Shown here: piece by piece, positions 52,601 through 64,000 of the stretch
How the letters are laid out: every line of letters starts with the position of its first letter
Numbering within the stretch: position 1 is the stretch's first letter
Assembly: GCA_963402885.1 (NCBI GenBank)
Contig: OY727097.1
Location: forward strand, 8,060,001 to 8,124,000
Length of the DNA stretch: 64,000 bases
Direction of reading: 5' to 3'
From: Antedon bifida
Taxonomy: Eukaryota > Echinodermata > Crinoidea > Comatulida > Antedonidae
The notes under the pieces: generated by a model
What the model was told of the DNA's origin: nothing
Databases searched by the model: none
The model's input: only the letters and a program-made list of their open reading frames with translations
Program-made: the position numbers and the translations under genes

Positions 52601-55600
52601 ATATTGATAATAATTGGGTCTTACTGTACCTTTACTTCAAAGAATCTACTAAGGACATGCATCTCTTCTGTGGTCCAATGATCAGAATTATCTGAAACAT
52701 AATTTATTGTAAAATGATGAATGTTCCTATTCAAATGTACAATGAATAGTCTGGACTGCTACTACTTTCAGATACTAGTTGTAGAAAGAGCGACACAAAC
52801 ATCCATAAGAAGCTACGGAATAGATTATTGATCATTATTGAATATTGATCATTATTGATAATTATTTATTATTATTATTATAATGTGGGTGATTTGCAGT
52901 GGTCCATTACCTTGTACTGGTTTTGCATGGAGCTGAAGTGTAAGGTTGACGGCCGGGTTGAATAGCACTCTAAATAGCAGAGTATCTGACTTGAACTGAA
53001 TAACACCTGGTTCTGTAGATGGGAGCACTTGTAACTAGAGAAAAACAAATCGAAAAGTAAATTATCAAAATAATACAGTCAACTCTAAAGCTCTGTCTAC
53101 ACTATCAAACTTTATGTGCCAACAAAATGTAAAGTGCAAATATGTGGACATGATGATGGCATATCACTACTATATTTGGGCATATCACTACGATATTTGG
53201 GCACAGCACTACCATATTTGGGCACATCACTACCATATTTGGGCACATCACACTTTTTTTTGTCAAACTAGTTTGATAGTGTAGACAGAGCTGAAAGCTT
53301 GACCTACACTATCAAACTTTATGTGACAACAAAATGTGATGTGCCCATATATGTACATTAAGTCATATCAATACTATATTTGGGCATATCAATACTATAT
53401 TTGGGCATATCATGACCATACTTGGGCACATTCACATTTGTTTTTGTCAAACTAGTTTGATAGTGTAGGCAGAGCTTAAAGCTTAGTTCCCATTAGGCTG
53501 CAACAGCAGGACATACAAAGGCAATTTGACAAATCAGAAGTGACAGACTATCTATCCAAACTGTTTGCTTGTAAATAGTAAAATTATGTATGTTGAGCAT
53601 ACGTCCATGGGTTGTTTCCTAGGGAACCACGCTTTACAAAAACCCAGTGTTTCCTATTTCTCACTTGAATTTAAGAATTTACAGTTTAACATGAAATTTG
53701 CAGTAATACTTTAATTTTATGTAATATCTTGTTTCATGTTGAAACTAAAGCGTTGTGCAAATTTTGAATATAATACCAGGTGTCAATCACATATTTAAAG
53801 AGTTAATGAAAAAATACTTACCAATTCCAATTTATTTTGTCCAGTTGCATGAAGAACTCTCAGTAAATGTTTCTTAAGGTAGATAGCTGACAAAAAGCGT
53901 TCCAGGGGGCAGCATTGGTATGGTGCTGCACCTGTTGTGCTTGATAGACCACCCGGTGTAGCAGGTGTACAAAGTTTGTGCAAAGCATCATGGGAGAGAA
54001 TTGTGGGAATGGAGCCTGCCCAAGAACGTTGTGGGAGGGTGCGTGATGGTTGACTCTGGACTGATCCTAAAGAAAACATTTGTATGAATTAAAAGGGAGA
54101 AAAAAACACATAATATTTGATTGAACGTTTAATTTTAATTCAATATGAAAATAATGTCCACTAAATATTCCAAAACTCTCAACTATCTGAATTTATACTC
54201 AGCAGTATGTGAACAAAATACAAGTTACAATGCATATTATTAACTTACCTATCATAGCCGGTGGCTGTGAGGCATGTTGCTGTATGGCATTACCAGGGGA
54301 ATGTATATTAGCACTCCCAGGGCTTTGATGCCTGATGCTGGGTGATAGACCAGGTACAGACGGTGAGGCAGGCCAGGTACGTGGGCTAGGCATTGAAATA
54401 CTCATGTTGGTGTATGGAGATCCATGACTCTCATGCATGCCTACTGTTTGAAACAACAATTACAATCAAGTTAATATTTGATGATAATTTAAAGGCTATG
54501 GTGTTTATATTTGTATTGGATGATGGATGATGATTGTGAAGCTTGTCAGTTACAGGAATACTACTGTATCACTATCAAGCTTAAAGTGTAATTTGAGCCT
54601 TAGGGAGTGTAGTCCTGAGAACTAGGTCAGGATTGAATCATGGATCTTGAGACAAGCATGTTAACCACTAAGCTACAGCTCCACTATCACTTGCAATGTC
54701 TTAACAAATGAGGATAATTTGTCTTTACAAGATATGTTGAAAAGTATAAGGTAAGTGGTTTGCCCACTGGGAGAACAGACTTCTACTGGTACCCAGTAGA
54801 AGACAGTGGGGAAACCACTTTCCTATCATATCAATTCCTACTGGTCCACAGTAGAATAAATAAATAAACATTCTTCAGTCAAAGGGAGGGAAGGATGGAG
54901 GGAGAGGTTTTACTGTTTATCAACAGTGTGGGGAATATTTAGAGAAATCAATAATGATATGTACTGCTTACCTTGGCTCATAAATGGGACTCCTGCAGGA
55001 GACTGCAGGTTGACACTCATTGGTGATGGTACGGGTACAAAACCTGGAGAAGGGGCATGATGCATATTACCAGGTGATCCTGCAGCAAATGCTATAAACA
55101 AGATAATAAGATTAATTATTAATTCATCATAGTCATCAGTGGAATCATCAGTTAAACTGTTACTTGTCCATCTTTTCACTGTTCTCTTCAGCTTTTTGTA
55201 TGAATATGTATTGCAATGTATTTACATTTAACAGGCCACCATCAGGGCCATAGAAGAATCTGAATAGAAGTTGGTCGTGCCTTAAATCATAACTTGCTCC
55301 TTGTTCGTTTCACAGGAAAGTATCTCTTTAATAGCTGAAAAGGTGTTCCCACTGAAAAGGGGTGTCCCAAAGGCAGGGTGGTAATGTATATCAAGAGCAG
55401 GGATGAGAGTGAGAAAAAAAAAAAGATGTAATCTTGTAATGTAAATTTTATTAACTAATGTTTGCGTTAAGATCGAGAGATATGAATAAGAAGAAATGTG
55501 AAACGCATGTCCTCCGACTGGAAATTAGGCATTCGTAAAGATATTAACCCCGCGGCCGGTTTTATTACACAAATATTTGAACAGTTCGCGGTTAATGAAA

Positions 55601-58600
55601 ATACCTACGAAAACAAAACAACTGCCGTGTCAATATACAGTAAATAGCACCACCAACAAAGGCAATAGTTTGCTAGAAAAAAATCTCATTTAAATTTAAA
55701 AATCCAGATCGTTTGACTGTGTTTAACACCCCGCCCCCTCCAAAAAAAAAAACTCTTCAAATTTAGAAAGAAATAATATCGAGAGGTTCAAAATAATACT
55801 TAAAAACGCGGAAACCCGCAGATCCGCAGAGATTTCTCATTCCTGCAATAGAGAGTGGACAATAACTTGTGTTTCAGCAATGAATGATATGCTTACCAGG
55901 TGATGGTGTTCCAAGCTTAGATCCTGATGGTGATGGTACAATGTTTGGCGGTGAGGCCAGTGGGCAAGCTACACCTGGTGACTGTAAATTGTATTGCTGT
56001 CAAAGAGAATAGTAATATGATTACGTAAGATAACATTAAATTTGATATTATACAAATAATGTCAGAGTGCGTTAGTGGAGATGCGGCGCACTCAAGGGTA
56101 TTTACAATCGCACAAGTTGAAGGTTCTCCATGGCTATAGGATAGAATAAGTCCTTGATAAAGATTTAAAACTGGAGGTTCAGTGTACGCATCTGGGCCGC
56201 ATGCACTTTTACCCATTGCATATTTAGGAAGCGTAGGGGCGTTTAACCCAGTGTGATACTGGTCCATCTCAGCCCTGCCGTTTGTGGTAGGCGCTGGGGA
56301 CCAAATAATACGAATTTCCTCAATTGCGAATAATATATTAATACAAATAGAAAAGTGTATTTTTAACACAACTACACATACAATTTGTGGAATTGTAATA
56401 AAAAAACAAAAACAAAGCTCTTTATTCATGTTAAGTAAAAAAACAACAGAAATTTACTTGTTGCAAAACTGAGGTATGTGGGGAGGCTGGATGAGCAGGG
56501 CTATTACCCACTCCATGCATATAGCCAGATGTGTTGTGTTGCCCAGCACGTTGCAATGGGCTCGCCCCTGTTGGTTGCTGGGCGGGTGGAAACAGATCCA
56601 TAGTGTCCATGGCAACCGGTGACGGAGGGTTGTCATCTTCTGTGATTGATCGTCGCTTAGCATGCAGGACGGTGTCGTCAACAAACATGTCAAGAAAGAC
56701 CTGTAAAAGAAAATGCATTTAATATAAATTTGAAAGGCAAGTTATTTAAAATAGAAATAGAAATTTGTCCTTAGATTGGAAAGGCTAGTGAAGCAATTTT
56801 TTTTATAGGTTTTTAAAACAAGGCACTGTGGTTTAATGGTTGGCATGCTTGCTTACCAACCCTAGGATCCGTGGTTCAAATCCTGTATTAGTTACAGAAT
56901 GTACACATTCTGCATAATAAAAGAAGATTAGGTTATGATATAGAGCTAAGCCTCAAATGTGTCTTCAAACTTCCTTCTCCAATGATGAATTTATTTACTG
57001 TTACTGTTTTATTTACTGTTTTAAACCATGGTCACAATTTGACAAATACTGTAAATTTCAATTATTCTTATTATTCCTTTTGTAAGATTAACAAGTTCTT
57101 CTCATTTTATTTATGTATCTGGACCTTTATTAGGGAACCAATTACATTTGCCAACTCTCCATCCCTTTTTCCTTTCGTAAAAAAATATGTACCTTTTATG
57201 AATGTATATGAATTAGATGTTTCCTTATAAATGACCATGCTTACTATATTTATATATCATTATTAATATTATATATTTTTATTTTATTTTATTTTATCTA
57301 TGTTTGTCTTTTTTCTTCTTTTAAAATCCACTATTAATTGTATTTTTTGTTATTGTTATTTTCTATGCACCATTAATAGAAATAAATGTTTATGAAATGA
57401 AATTAATGAAAAATTTACTGTAGAATTGTGTTAAATAAAGACTAAAATCAAAAATAAAAACCATACCTTAAGACTATGAGTCGGGTTGAGTCCTGTAACA
57501 ACTTTACTTGTGTCAAATAAACTATGAGCTCCATCTGAAATTATTAAATAATTGTTTTGAGAAAGGTTTATACTCAAGTATAAAAATGTGTATTAGTTAT
57601 AGGTGGACAATCCTAAGCAACAAGATATTGGAAGGAGTAATACACAGAGTGGTTGGTTGTACTTACCTCTGATAGCGACCATATTCTTTCCTCGACATTG
57701 TACATCTATGCAGTAGATATTTCTATACACAATTCTAATATGCATTGACGATTGGGGTATCACAGTAAATTGTTGCAGAGGATAATGAGGGTGCTAAAAA
57801 AAAATAAATAAAAAAACACACAAATAAGGATGGTTAATTCACTTTGATATATGCATTTATTATTATTTTGTTGTGATTCATTTTTCTGAGATAGAAACTA
57901 TACTATTTAAACTTATGTAGAAAATTGATGGATATATAACAGTAGTGCATGTCAGTCATCAGTGTGAATAGGGTATTGAGTGATTATGACAAAAATGCAC
58001 AATTTTCTAAAAAACTATATTTGACTTGACAATCTAACTCTTCTAAAAGAAGAGATATCTTACCATGATTGCGCCTAGTTCAGGCCGTTTTGGTAGCTTA
58101 GATATTGCCTGTAGAGGGCTGTATGTATCTTGCAAAACCTGGGAGAGAAAATTAATTATGGTGATTAAGTTGACAAGTTGAATGGAAATCTGTCGACATA
58201 TGAAAAGAGCAATTATTTTCTTTATCACATTATTTATAAGCATGTTTTGTGACACAAAAATCTGGCTATATGATTACTGTAGTAATATTTAATACCACTC
58301 CAAAATAAGGAATGTCTTGTGATATAAAATCAATCAATACATTATGTTTCAGGCTTGCCCAACACAAGTCCTTCTTCTTCGGGATCAAGCCTTCTTTTAA
58401 TGTTACTTTGTCATAATATGTATCACCTTTTATTTTGTTACCATGACATTGAAAGTAAATAAATGTTTAAATGCAAAAAAAAAAAAAAAAGAAAAAAAAT
58501 TAAATGGCAAGAACCGATTTATCTATATCTCTCTATTAAGAATATCCAGCTTGTCAATAAAGAATATCATAATCCTTACCTGCATAAGTTGCGCAATGTT

Positions 58601-61600
58601 TTGGTGCTGGTTGAACTCCTGACGGAGTTGCTCCGATATGAGGACATGACAGTTGGCAGCCTTAGCCGATCCTCCTGTTCCCAACGGCAGCGTAAAACCT
58701 TTCCGGTCAGGCTCCCATCGGATGGTAATCTACAAAATAAAACAATGAAACGTTTTGCATTTTATTGAGTTTGTTAAACCTTTATTTAACATTTGACCTC
58801 ATTTTGTCATTTGGTTGGAGGATTGTAGGTCACATGATATTATATAAATGTTCTATTGCAATCTTTATGATGTCATCGAGAGTACAATATTGTTATATGT
58901 GCATGAATACTGCATTCGCTTACAGGTTCATTTTGGTTATACAGTGACAAGAGGCTAGTCATGTTTGATTAACCTGTAGTATACAACGTCTATAATAGGA
59001 GCTCTGCATTGTCAAATGGTTTAGGCATATTCCCTCACTAAAAGTAGGTGTGTTATAAAAGAAATAGTGAATGTTTTATATTCATGCAATGGAATAATAA
59101 TAATTTCATTTGTTTAAAAATGAATATTTGTTATAACCTGTGATCTTTCACCACATGAAATTATTTGAACCATTGCATAAACATTCATTATTTCTGTGAT
59201 AGATAACAAAAAAACTAACCGTATTTGATTTGTCCTTTCCGTAAGACATTGTCAGTCGCTTGTATGAAAATGACCTCACTTCTACATTTAGCTGATTTCC
59301 AAATTCTTGAAATAAATAAGTTGGTTAATTCAGATAATTGCTACTACTGTACTAAGAAATAAGTCAAATCAAATCAGTACTGTAAAGCTGTCTACACTAT
59401 CAAACTTTCTGTGACAACAAAATGTGATGTGCTTATATATGGACATAATGACATCATATCACAACTTTTTTGTTAAACTAGTTTGATAGTGTAGACAGAG
59501 TTTAAAACAGTATACGGCGGTAATATGTTTGTTTACAATTGCAATTACCATTGAGGACTGGAGCAAATTCAAGTACTGGTTTGTACAGCCGTACAATAGC
59601 ATACCACTCGTGTAAAAACTGCCTCCACATCACGGATGTACCACCTGATGTGTGTTCATATGCAAGAGTCACATGACGAATAGGAACTAAAAACAAAACA
59701 AAAGGTTATAGGTAGCATAAATGTAAGTAGAGAAAACCAAAAACACAAATACAGTAAGAGACCATGTAAAAATGATTATACTGCAGTTGGTGCAGTAACT
59801 ACATTTTGTTTACTCTTTTATCAGTTTATGTAATTATAACAAGCTTCTTCAAGCTGTTTAATGCAATGTCTGCCTTATAAACTTACACACTGAAAAAACT
59901 AAAATCATAACATTTTAAAAAATCTAGTTACTGCAGTAACTGCAAGATGAATAGTTTTTTAATGATTCCTAAATTAATTAATAATTTATTTTTAAAAACA
60001 TAACATGTTGCCCCTTACAGCATGTTTTAAAAAAAACTTAACAAGTTTGTAATTTGGCCTAGCCTAAAATATCTAGTATTTTAATTTAATAGTATGAAAA
60101 AAGTCAGACTAAATAACAGTTATAATTCCAAAGTTAATTATATTTTAATACACAGTATTCTTACCTTGCTCCTTTGGGTTGGTGCTTTTTAATGGACAAT
60201 TTGCAAAACATAACTAAAAAGAGAAACAAAATATCCAAAAACTAATGCACAATATTAACTTTGCAACTATAGGTATAATATAAAAGTGATACAGCATTAA
60301 TATACTGCTCTACTGTTGATCAATTATGTCGCATTATCCTACCATCACTAGAGAGAATGCAGTGTAATGTTATGGATATTGGACTAACATGTGGCAGGCA
60401 TTGTTTCAAGACCTGCCTGTGCCATATTGCTTGTATCATTGGGAAAGATATTTTCCTGTCATTGCCTTGTCATTCGGTCTGGGTGAAAAGCTATTAATGT
60501 ACATACATGTGCATGCTAAAAAACTTGTTACACTATTTGGAAAGAGTACAAGATTGGTCTTTCAGGGATCATTGTCTTGGATGGGGTTCTAGAACGGTCT
60601 TACACCAAAGTATAAAGCAAATAGATAATCAATTGACCGACCTGCACTTGCCATCTCATGCTGCTTGAAAGCTGAAGTCGGAATGAACAGCTGACTAAAT
60701 TCTTAGCAAGTTCCTCTGCTGCATGTGTACATGGCCCTTCAAATGGTGGTGCACTAAAAAAGACAACAAAAACAAGGAATATTAGATTTAATCAATTGTA
60801 GATCATATTGTTAATTTAAAATTGGTAAAAAATAATAAATTTGGGTCATGGTGGAAACAATCAAAACACAGATTACCTTGTAAGCATTTTATGAAATTTA
60901 ATGACAGTATCATTAATAGTGAAGATAGTATCAATATGATCGAATAACAATGACAGCTTTGATCACTTAATAACCAACCAAATTATTGTACAACTGTTAG
61001 CTAAGACACCACCATTAATACTGTACACCTGAACAGCTTCATAGTGTGGCTATTGTCAAACATTAAAGTAAATGTATTTTATATATATACTACCTAGTTA
61101 ATTTGACAACCAGTCCAACTCCCTCCCCTTCCACCTGTACACCTTGATTTGATATGTTGTTTTTACTCAGCTAAAATACAATGAAATAAAATATATTCAT
61201 AAATAAAAATTGTCACCACCATCATGATTGTCATCACAGGTTTAAAATACAGAAAAGAAATATGTTCTTGGTAGATTTACATTTACAATTTTCACACATC
61301 CCCAAACAACCACCACGCCTCTGGGTAATATACTGCATACAGTATTCCATTTTAGGCCATCTGATTAGTTGGGATCGTATATTTCCAACCATTGCTCAGC
61401 AATTGTCTATTTCTAGAGGCCACATGTAGCCAGACTCCTGCTCTGCTTGGATTTGTAGTGTTTGCTAGTCTCATGGCTGCTGCACACATATTATATAATT
61501 AAAATATTGATTAGGGATATATTAATTGTCTTCAGATCAATATGAGCTATATTTTGAAAAACACCAGTTTCACTATTACACAAGATTTTAAGAATAACGA

Positions 61601-64000
61601 AATTTTGGAATGTTGGGATTATAATTTCACATAACATACCTCTTCTAGCAATTGAACGTACGGAATACGCATGTCACAGAGTGAGGTAATGTGTGATAGA
61701 CGATCTTGAAAGTAATGTACATGATCAAATCGGCGCTTTTTGACAAATGAAACATGTTGGTAACCTGCCAGAGCATGCTTCCTTTTATTAGGTGCCAAAT
61801 GTCCTGCAAGAAAAGAATTGTATATTGTACTTGTATTAAGTTTAGTTACATACAAGTAGCACCATTGGTGCTTACATTATAATATTTTTATTAAGTTTGT
61901 TAGCTGACCTTGAAATTCTGTATCTGGACCATAAACCAAACTTTCTGGCTCGATAGGAAAGATAGACAATGGGGCTAAGAAACTTTTGGCTGTATCAGGA
62001 TCGGACTGCTGAGCATCATGGGGTATTTGGTCATAAAAGGTTGAAGGTCGTACTCGCAGAAGGTAGTACTTGATCTGTGTTTCAAATTCTCCACCTTGTT
62101 CTGTGATGAATTCAACAACCTATACAGACACAAGTACAATACAAAAGGTAGAATTATAGTACAGTATTTGTTCTGTCAGAATTATTTTACAGTATTTGTT
62201 CTGTTAAGTTACAATCATTTTACAGTATTTGTTCTATTAGAAGTATTTTACAGTATTTGTTCTATTAGAAGTATTTTACAGTATTTGTTCTGTTAAGTTA
62301 CAATTATTTTACAGTATTTGTTCTATTAGAAGTATTTTACAGTATTTGTTCTATTAGAAGTATTTTACAGTATATGTTCTGTTAAGTTAGAATTATTTTA
62401 CAGTATTTGTTCTGTTAAGTTAGAATTATTTTACAGAACTTGTTCTGTTAAGTTAGAATTATTTTACACTATTTGTTAATATAAAATAAACATTTAAAAA
62501 TACTATATTATAACTTTACCACATAGTAATTGTTATGCCTTGTCAACTTGAGATACAAACGATTTTGAGAGACTTTGTTTAACGGATGATCAGCTGAGAT
62601 GGACACTAGAGGGAGTCGCTCAAGGCAGATAACTGGCTGAAGCTGAACTGCACGTTTGCAATGTTCAATACAAATGGTAAATCTATGTTAAATTAAAAGT
62701 AATTGTTTAACACATTCAATGCCATAGTTCTGTCTTGTGTTCCATGAAAATAGGGGGTGTTATAACATTTTCGATTCTATGAAATAAGCAATGATTCCAA
62801 CAACTCCTAATATGGCAGGAGTATATATCGAGTATACTCAACATTAACTCATGCAAAACACCAATTTTTTGTAAAATTCACAAAAACTTTATAGTAAACC
62901 TACTTTAGACGTATTATATACTGGTAGAGTTTAGTAGGGTCAGAGTTCAGACATTCTTCAATTTCTTCAAGAAGAGCAGCACCTGAAAAAACAATGTATT
63001 TCCATAAAAAATGAATTTTGACAAAAATACAATTGACTAAATGATAATGATGGAACCAATTCAAGGTGGAATGGAGAAGAGAGTGTTGGAGGCTTATATT
63101 CCAGGAAAGAGAAGAAGAGGAAGACCAAGATGCAAATGGGAAAAGACTATAACAGATGTGTTTGGCTCTATGGAGCAAGCAAGTAGGATGTCAGAAGACA
63201 GGAGATGGTTTCAGAATACTGTTAGAGAAGCCACGCTCTGATCAGAGTTTGCTTTGACGATGACGACGAAATGATAATGACTCAAATAATTGGAAAATAA
63301 ACAGAACTGAGGCTGAAAATTATCCACAATACACTACTTTCTATTGAACATGAATCAATAAAAATTTGATTTTTTTCCTACAGGCAATTCTCTAAAAACC
63401 AGAAACTCTAGGTTTTTCCAAAAAGATTTGGTTTTCAACAATATTATTTGGGTTTTTAGAGTTGACAGAAATTTATAGTCATAAAAGAATGATTACGTAC
63501 CAGCGTGGGCAACATGTGGCTGGAATAGACCGGTCTGCATGTCCACCGAGATGGTCAAGTGTTCTGCTTGACTGCAGGGTTCTAGAATTGCAATACTCAA
63601 CACAGGTGGATTACCCTGGATTATAGCTGTTAGAAGAAATAATACAAATTATACAGAAAATAAAAATTGTGACAAGGTCTTTTTATTTGTACAAAATTGT
63701 TAATTTTGTTTATTTCTTACACATCCAACAAGTCGCCAATTAGAGGATGTATAGACTATTTTATCATTTATCGTGCTTATAAACAAAGTCTCAATCGAGG
63801 GAGTGGTGAGTTACAACTTGGGATTGGAAGGCAAACGTGTTAACTACATATGGGTAAGTGACTGATAAAAGTATTTCAATTGCTTCATCTCATTCAATGG
63901 TGTCATCAATTCTGAATTATATTTTGTAAACAAGAACCTTATTTAAATGCAGGAATGATTTTACCAGGTTTAAAAACACTATGTGATTACCTTTAGATGA
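49689..64000 (-). CDS. MED14: Mediator complex subunit 14 (N-terminus off the right edge)
   Basis: MED14 is the backbone subunit linking Mediator head, middle and tail in RNA polymerase II transcription; nuclear. Twenty-six coding exons: 63991-64000 (partial), 63501-63626, 62904-62982, 62520-62682, 61909-62119, 61640-61803, 61094-61170, 60642-60753, 60165-60213, 59549-59686, 59220-59305, 58580-58729, 58064-58138, 57667-57793, 57467-57534, 56458-56700, 55897-55996, 54972-55091, 54249-54443, 53822-54066, 52911-53034, 52630-52691, 52143-52250, 51581-51700, 50824-50998, 49689-49759. Phases close exactly, giving about 1065 residues to TGA. Family landmarks are VAIRDGAHSLFDTSK, EDDNPPSP, the long Ser/Pro/Gly-rich linker, LPQRSWAGSIPTILSH, CPLERFLSA, and the C-terminal ECTIFPAIRDLMGSLNLP. 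Human MED14 is about 1450 aa, so roughly 350-400 N-terminal residues lie beyond the edge. Splice donors include a weaker GTCGGT after the exon ending at 60642. Confidence 0.97.
49810..49935 (-). repeat. LINE-type 3' tail remnant in MED14 intron
   Basis: AATTCAGTTCAATTAAACAT followed by an A-rich stretch resembles the 3' tail at 23165-23215. No coding part is visible. Confidence 0.35.
49995..50170. repeat. dispersed repeat shared with 33970-34140
   Basis: TTTTCGCGCCACGCCTTTAG followed by GCAGTTATATTC, then CCCAAAACAC and CTGGGAGAAGAGGC. The family also occurs at 33970-34140. It lies in the last MED14 intron. Confidence 0.5.
50604..50769. mobile_element. TTAA-flanked MITE
   Basis: The left end GTCTTTCACACCTGTTCCGG and the right end CCGGAACAGGTGTGAAAGGC are inverted, with TTAA at each outer boundary (50605-50608 and 50766-50769), as in piggyBac-type insertions. 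It lies in the last MED14 intron. Confidence 0.8.
51247..51370. mobile_element. CArG-MITE copy e
   Basis: AGCTCTGTCTACACTATC at the left and GATAGTGTAGACCGAGC at the right, with TTAA on both sides. Contains CCAAATATGG. It lies in a MED14 intron. Confidence 0.85.
53087..53292. mobile_element. CArG-MITE copy f, internally expanded
   Basis: Full inverted termini (AGCTCTGTCTACACTATC; GATAGTGTAGACAGAGCT). The interior repeats a unit of about 21 bp with CATATTTGGGCACATCACTA several times, giving several CCATATTTGG words. It is immediately followed by a second copy. Confidence 0.85.
53297..53478. mobile_element. CArG-MITE copy g, adjacent to copy f
   Basis: The left end is GACCTACACTATCAAAC and the right end GATAGTGTAGGCAGAGC then TTAA. 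The interior has the same repeated ATATTTGGGCATATCA words. Copies f and g are tandem with about 4 bp between them. Confidence 0.8.
54626..54685 (-). repeat. tRNA-derived SINE head
   Basis: On the minus strand GAGCTGTAGCTTAGTGGTTA and GATTCAATCC resemble pol III A and B boxes at tRNA spacing, but the arms do not pair as in a working tRNA. It shares GTGGTT..CATGCTTG with the copy at 56823-56885, so a dispersed SINE is likelier than a tRNA gene. Confidence 0.5.
54752..54822. repeat. long two-part hairpin in MED14 intron
   Basis: Outer arms AGTGGTTTGCCCACTG and CAGTGGGGAAACCACT (16 nt, one mismatch). Inner arms CTTCTACTGG and CCAGTAGAAG close over a 3-nt loop. A 10-nt to 2-nt asymmetric bulge separates the stems. 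The origin is unknown; the bulge argues against a standard pre-miRNA. Confidence 0.7.
56823..56885 (+). repeat. tRNA-derived SINE head
   Basis: GTGGTTTAATGGTTGGCATG and GGTTCAAATCC match pol III internal promoter boxes. The acceptor and T arms do not pair well, and no intact tRNA fold is possible. It is related to the minus-strand copy at 54626-54685. Confidence 0.5.
57040..57405 (+). mobile_element. LINE 3' fragment in MED14 intron
   Basis: The plus-strand frame to 57230 ends with a WTFIREPITFANSPSLFPFV KKY-type block, like the C-terminus of non-LTR reverse transcriptases. A UTR-like stretch ending AATAAATGTTTATGAAATG follows. No catalytic motif remains. Confidence 0.45.
58350..58500 (+). 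mobile_element. poly(A)-ended retrotransposed fragment
   Basis: GGCTTGCCCAACACAAGTCC is followed by about 100 bp, then AAGTAAATAAATGTTTAAAT and a poly(A) run near 58475-58500. A related segment starts near 16655. It lies in a MED14 intron, antisense to the gene. Confidence 0.5.
59383..59502. mobile_element. CArG-MITE copy h
   Basis: Left end AGCTGTCTACACTATCAAAC, right end TTTGATAGTGTAGACAGAG. The interior is shortened and here lacks a perfect CArG word. It lies in a MED14 intron. Confidence 0.8.
59772..59952. mobile_element. MITE with ACTGCAGTTA termini (copy 2)
   Basis: ATACTGCAGTTGGTGCAGTA then ACTACATTTTGTTTA at the left; AGTTACTGCAGTAACTGCA at the right. Same family as 627-777. It lies in a MED14 intron. 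Confidence 0.65.
62140..62480. repeat. tandem array, units of about 20 and 33 bp, in MED14 intron
   Basis: About ten to twelve units built on TTTTACAGTATTTGTTCT followed either by ATTAGAAGTA or by GTTAAGTTACAATCA. Two unit types of about 25-33 bp alternate. It fills the intron between the exons at 61909-62119 and 62520-62682. Confidence 0.85.
63041..63241 (+). mobile_element. C-terminal fragment of a LINE endonuclease/reverse transcriptase
   Basis: The plus frame reads KRVLEAYIPGKRRRGRPRCK then WEKTITDVF and DRRWFQNTVREATL. This is the characteristic basic GKRRRGRPR..W tail of invertebrate LINE-type reverse transcriptases. It is antisense inside a MED14 intron with nothing of the catalytic domain left. 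Confidence 0.6.

Noticed and set aside
56823..56885. tRNA gene
   Set aside because: Good A and B boxes, but the T and acceptor arms do not pair, and a related degenerate copy exists at 54626-54685. A SINE head is more likely.

Overview
This is a 64 kb piece of an AT-rich, intron-rich animal nuclear genome. The genes have many short coding exons with GT-AG introns, and the spacers are crowded with short inverted-repeat transposons and LINE fragments. A near-complete MED14, two extended-SDR reductases and an expanding C2H2 zinc-finger family, together with the recurrent AGGCCTA motif, suggest a marine invertebrate, plausibly a deuterostome such as an echinoderm. That placement is an inference from overall character, not a proof.

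Layout. (1) 1-14 kb: two paralogous dihydroflavonol-reductase-like SDR genes transcribed away from each other. One is on the minus strand (five exons found, 3983-6461; its 3' end is not found). The other is on the plus strand (complete, eight exons, 10232-13965, 365 aa). Their introns sit at identical positions and phases. (2) 14-18 kb: no gene recognised, several MITEs. (3) 18.4-24.6 kb: an eight-exon minus-strand amino acid transporter of the AAAP family (SLC32/36/38-like, about 482 aa). One exon junction cannot be joined in frame by a normal GT-AG intron. (4) 24.6-34.4 kb: no gene recognised, repeats only. (5) 34.4-47.3 kb: a C2H2 zinc-finger cluster on the minus strand, with a decayed finger array, an intact gene with 9 standard fingers, a 5'-truncated CR1-like LINE, a further decayed tail, and an intact gene with 28 fingers. 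Segments around the two intact genes are duplicated copies of each other. (6) 49.7-64 kb: MED14, the Mediator tail/backbone subunit, on the minus strand. Twenty-six coding exons are resolved, about 1065 residues to the stop codon; the N-terminus lies beyond the right edge.

The genes do not form a pathway. MED14 is a general transcription co-activator subunit, the zinc-finger proteins are probable DNA-binding regulators, the SDRs are cytosolic NADPH-type reductases, and the transporter is a multi-pass membrane protein.

The most unusual material is repetitive. (a) Tiny palindromic insertions of about 24-27 nt are flanked by 8-9 bp direct repeats. One pair sits at the start of the 9-finger gene, and the paralogous locus is an apparent empty site. 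(b) A fold-back element of about 720 bp has arms built of 21-bp minisatellite repeats. (c) A MITE family with at least eight copies carries perfect CArG-box sequences. (d) The 28-finger gene contains a near-identical duplication of eight fingers. All coordinates and splice sites were read by eye; exon joins were checked by reading-frame arithmetic.
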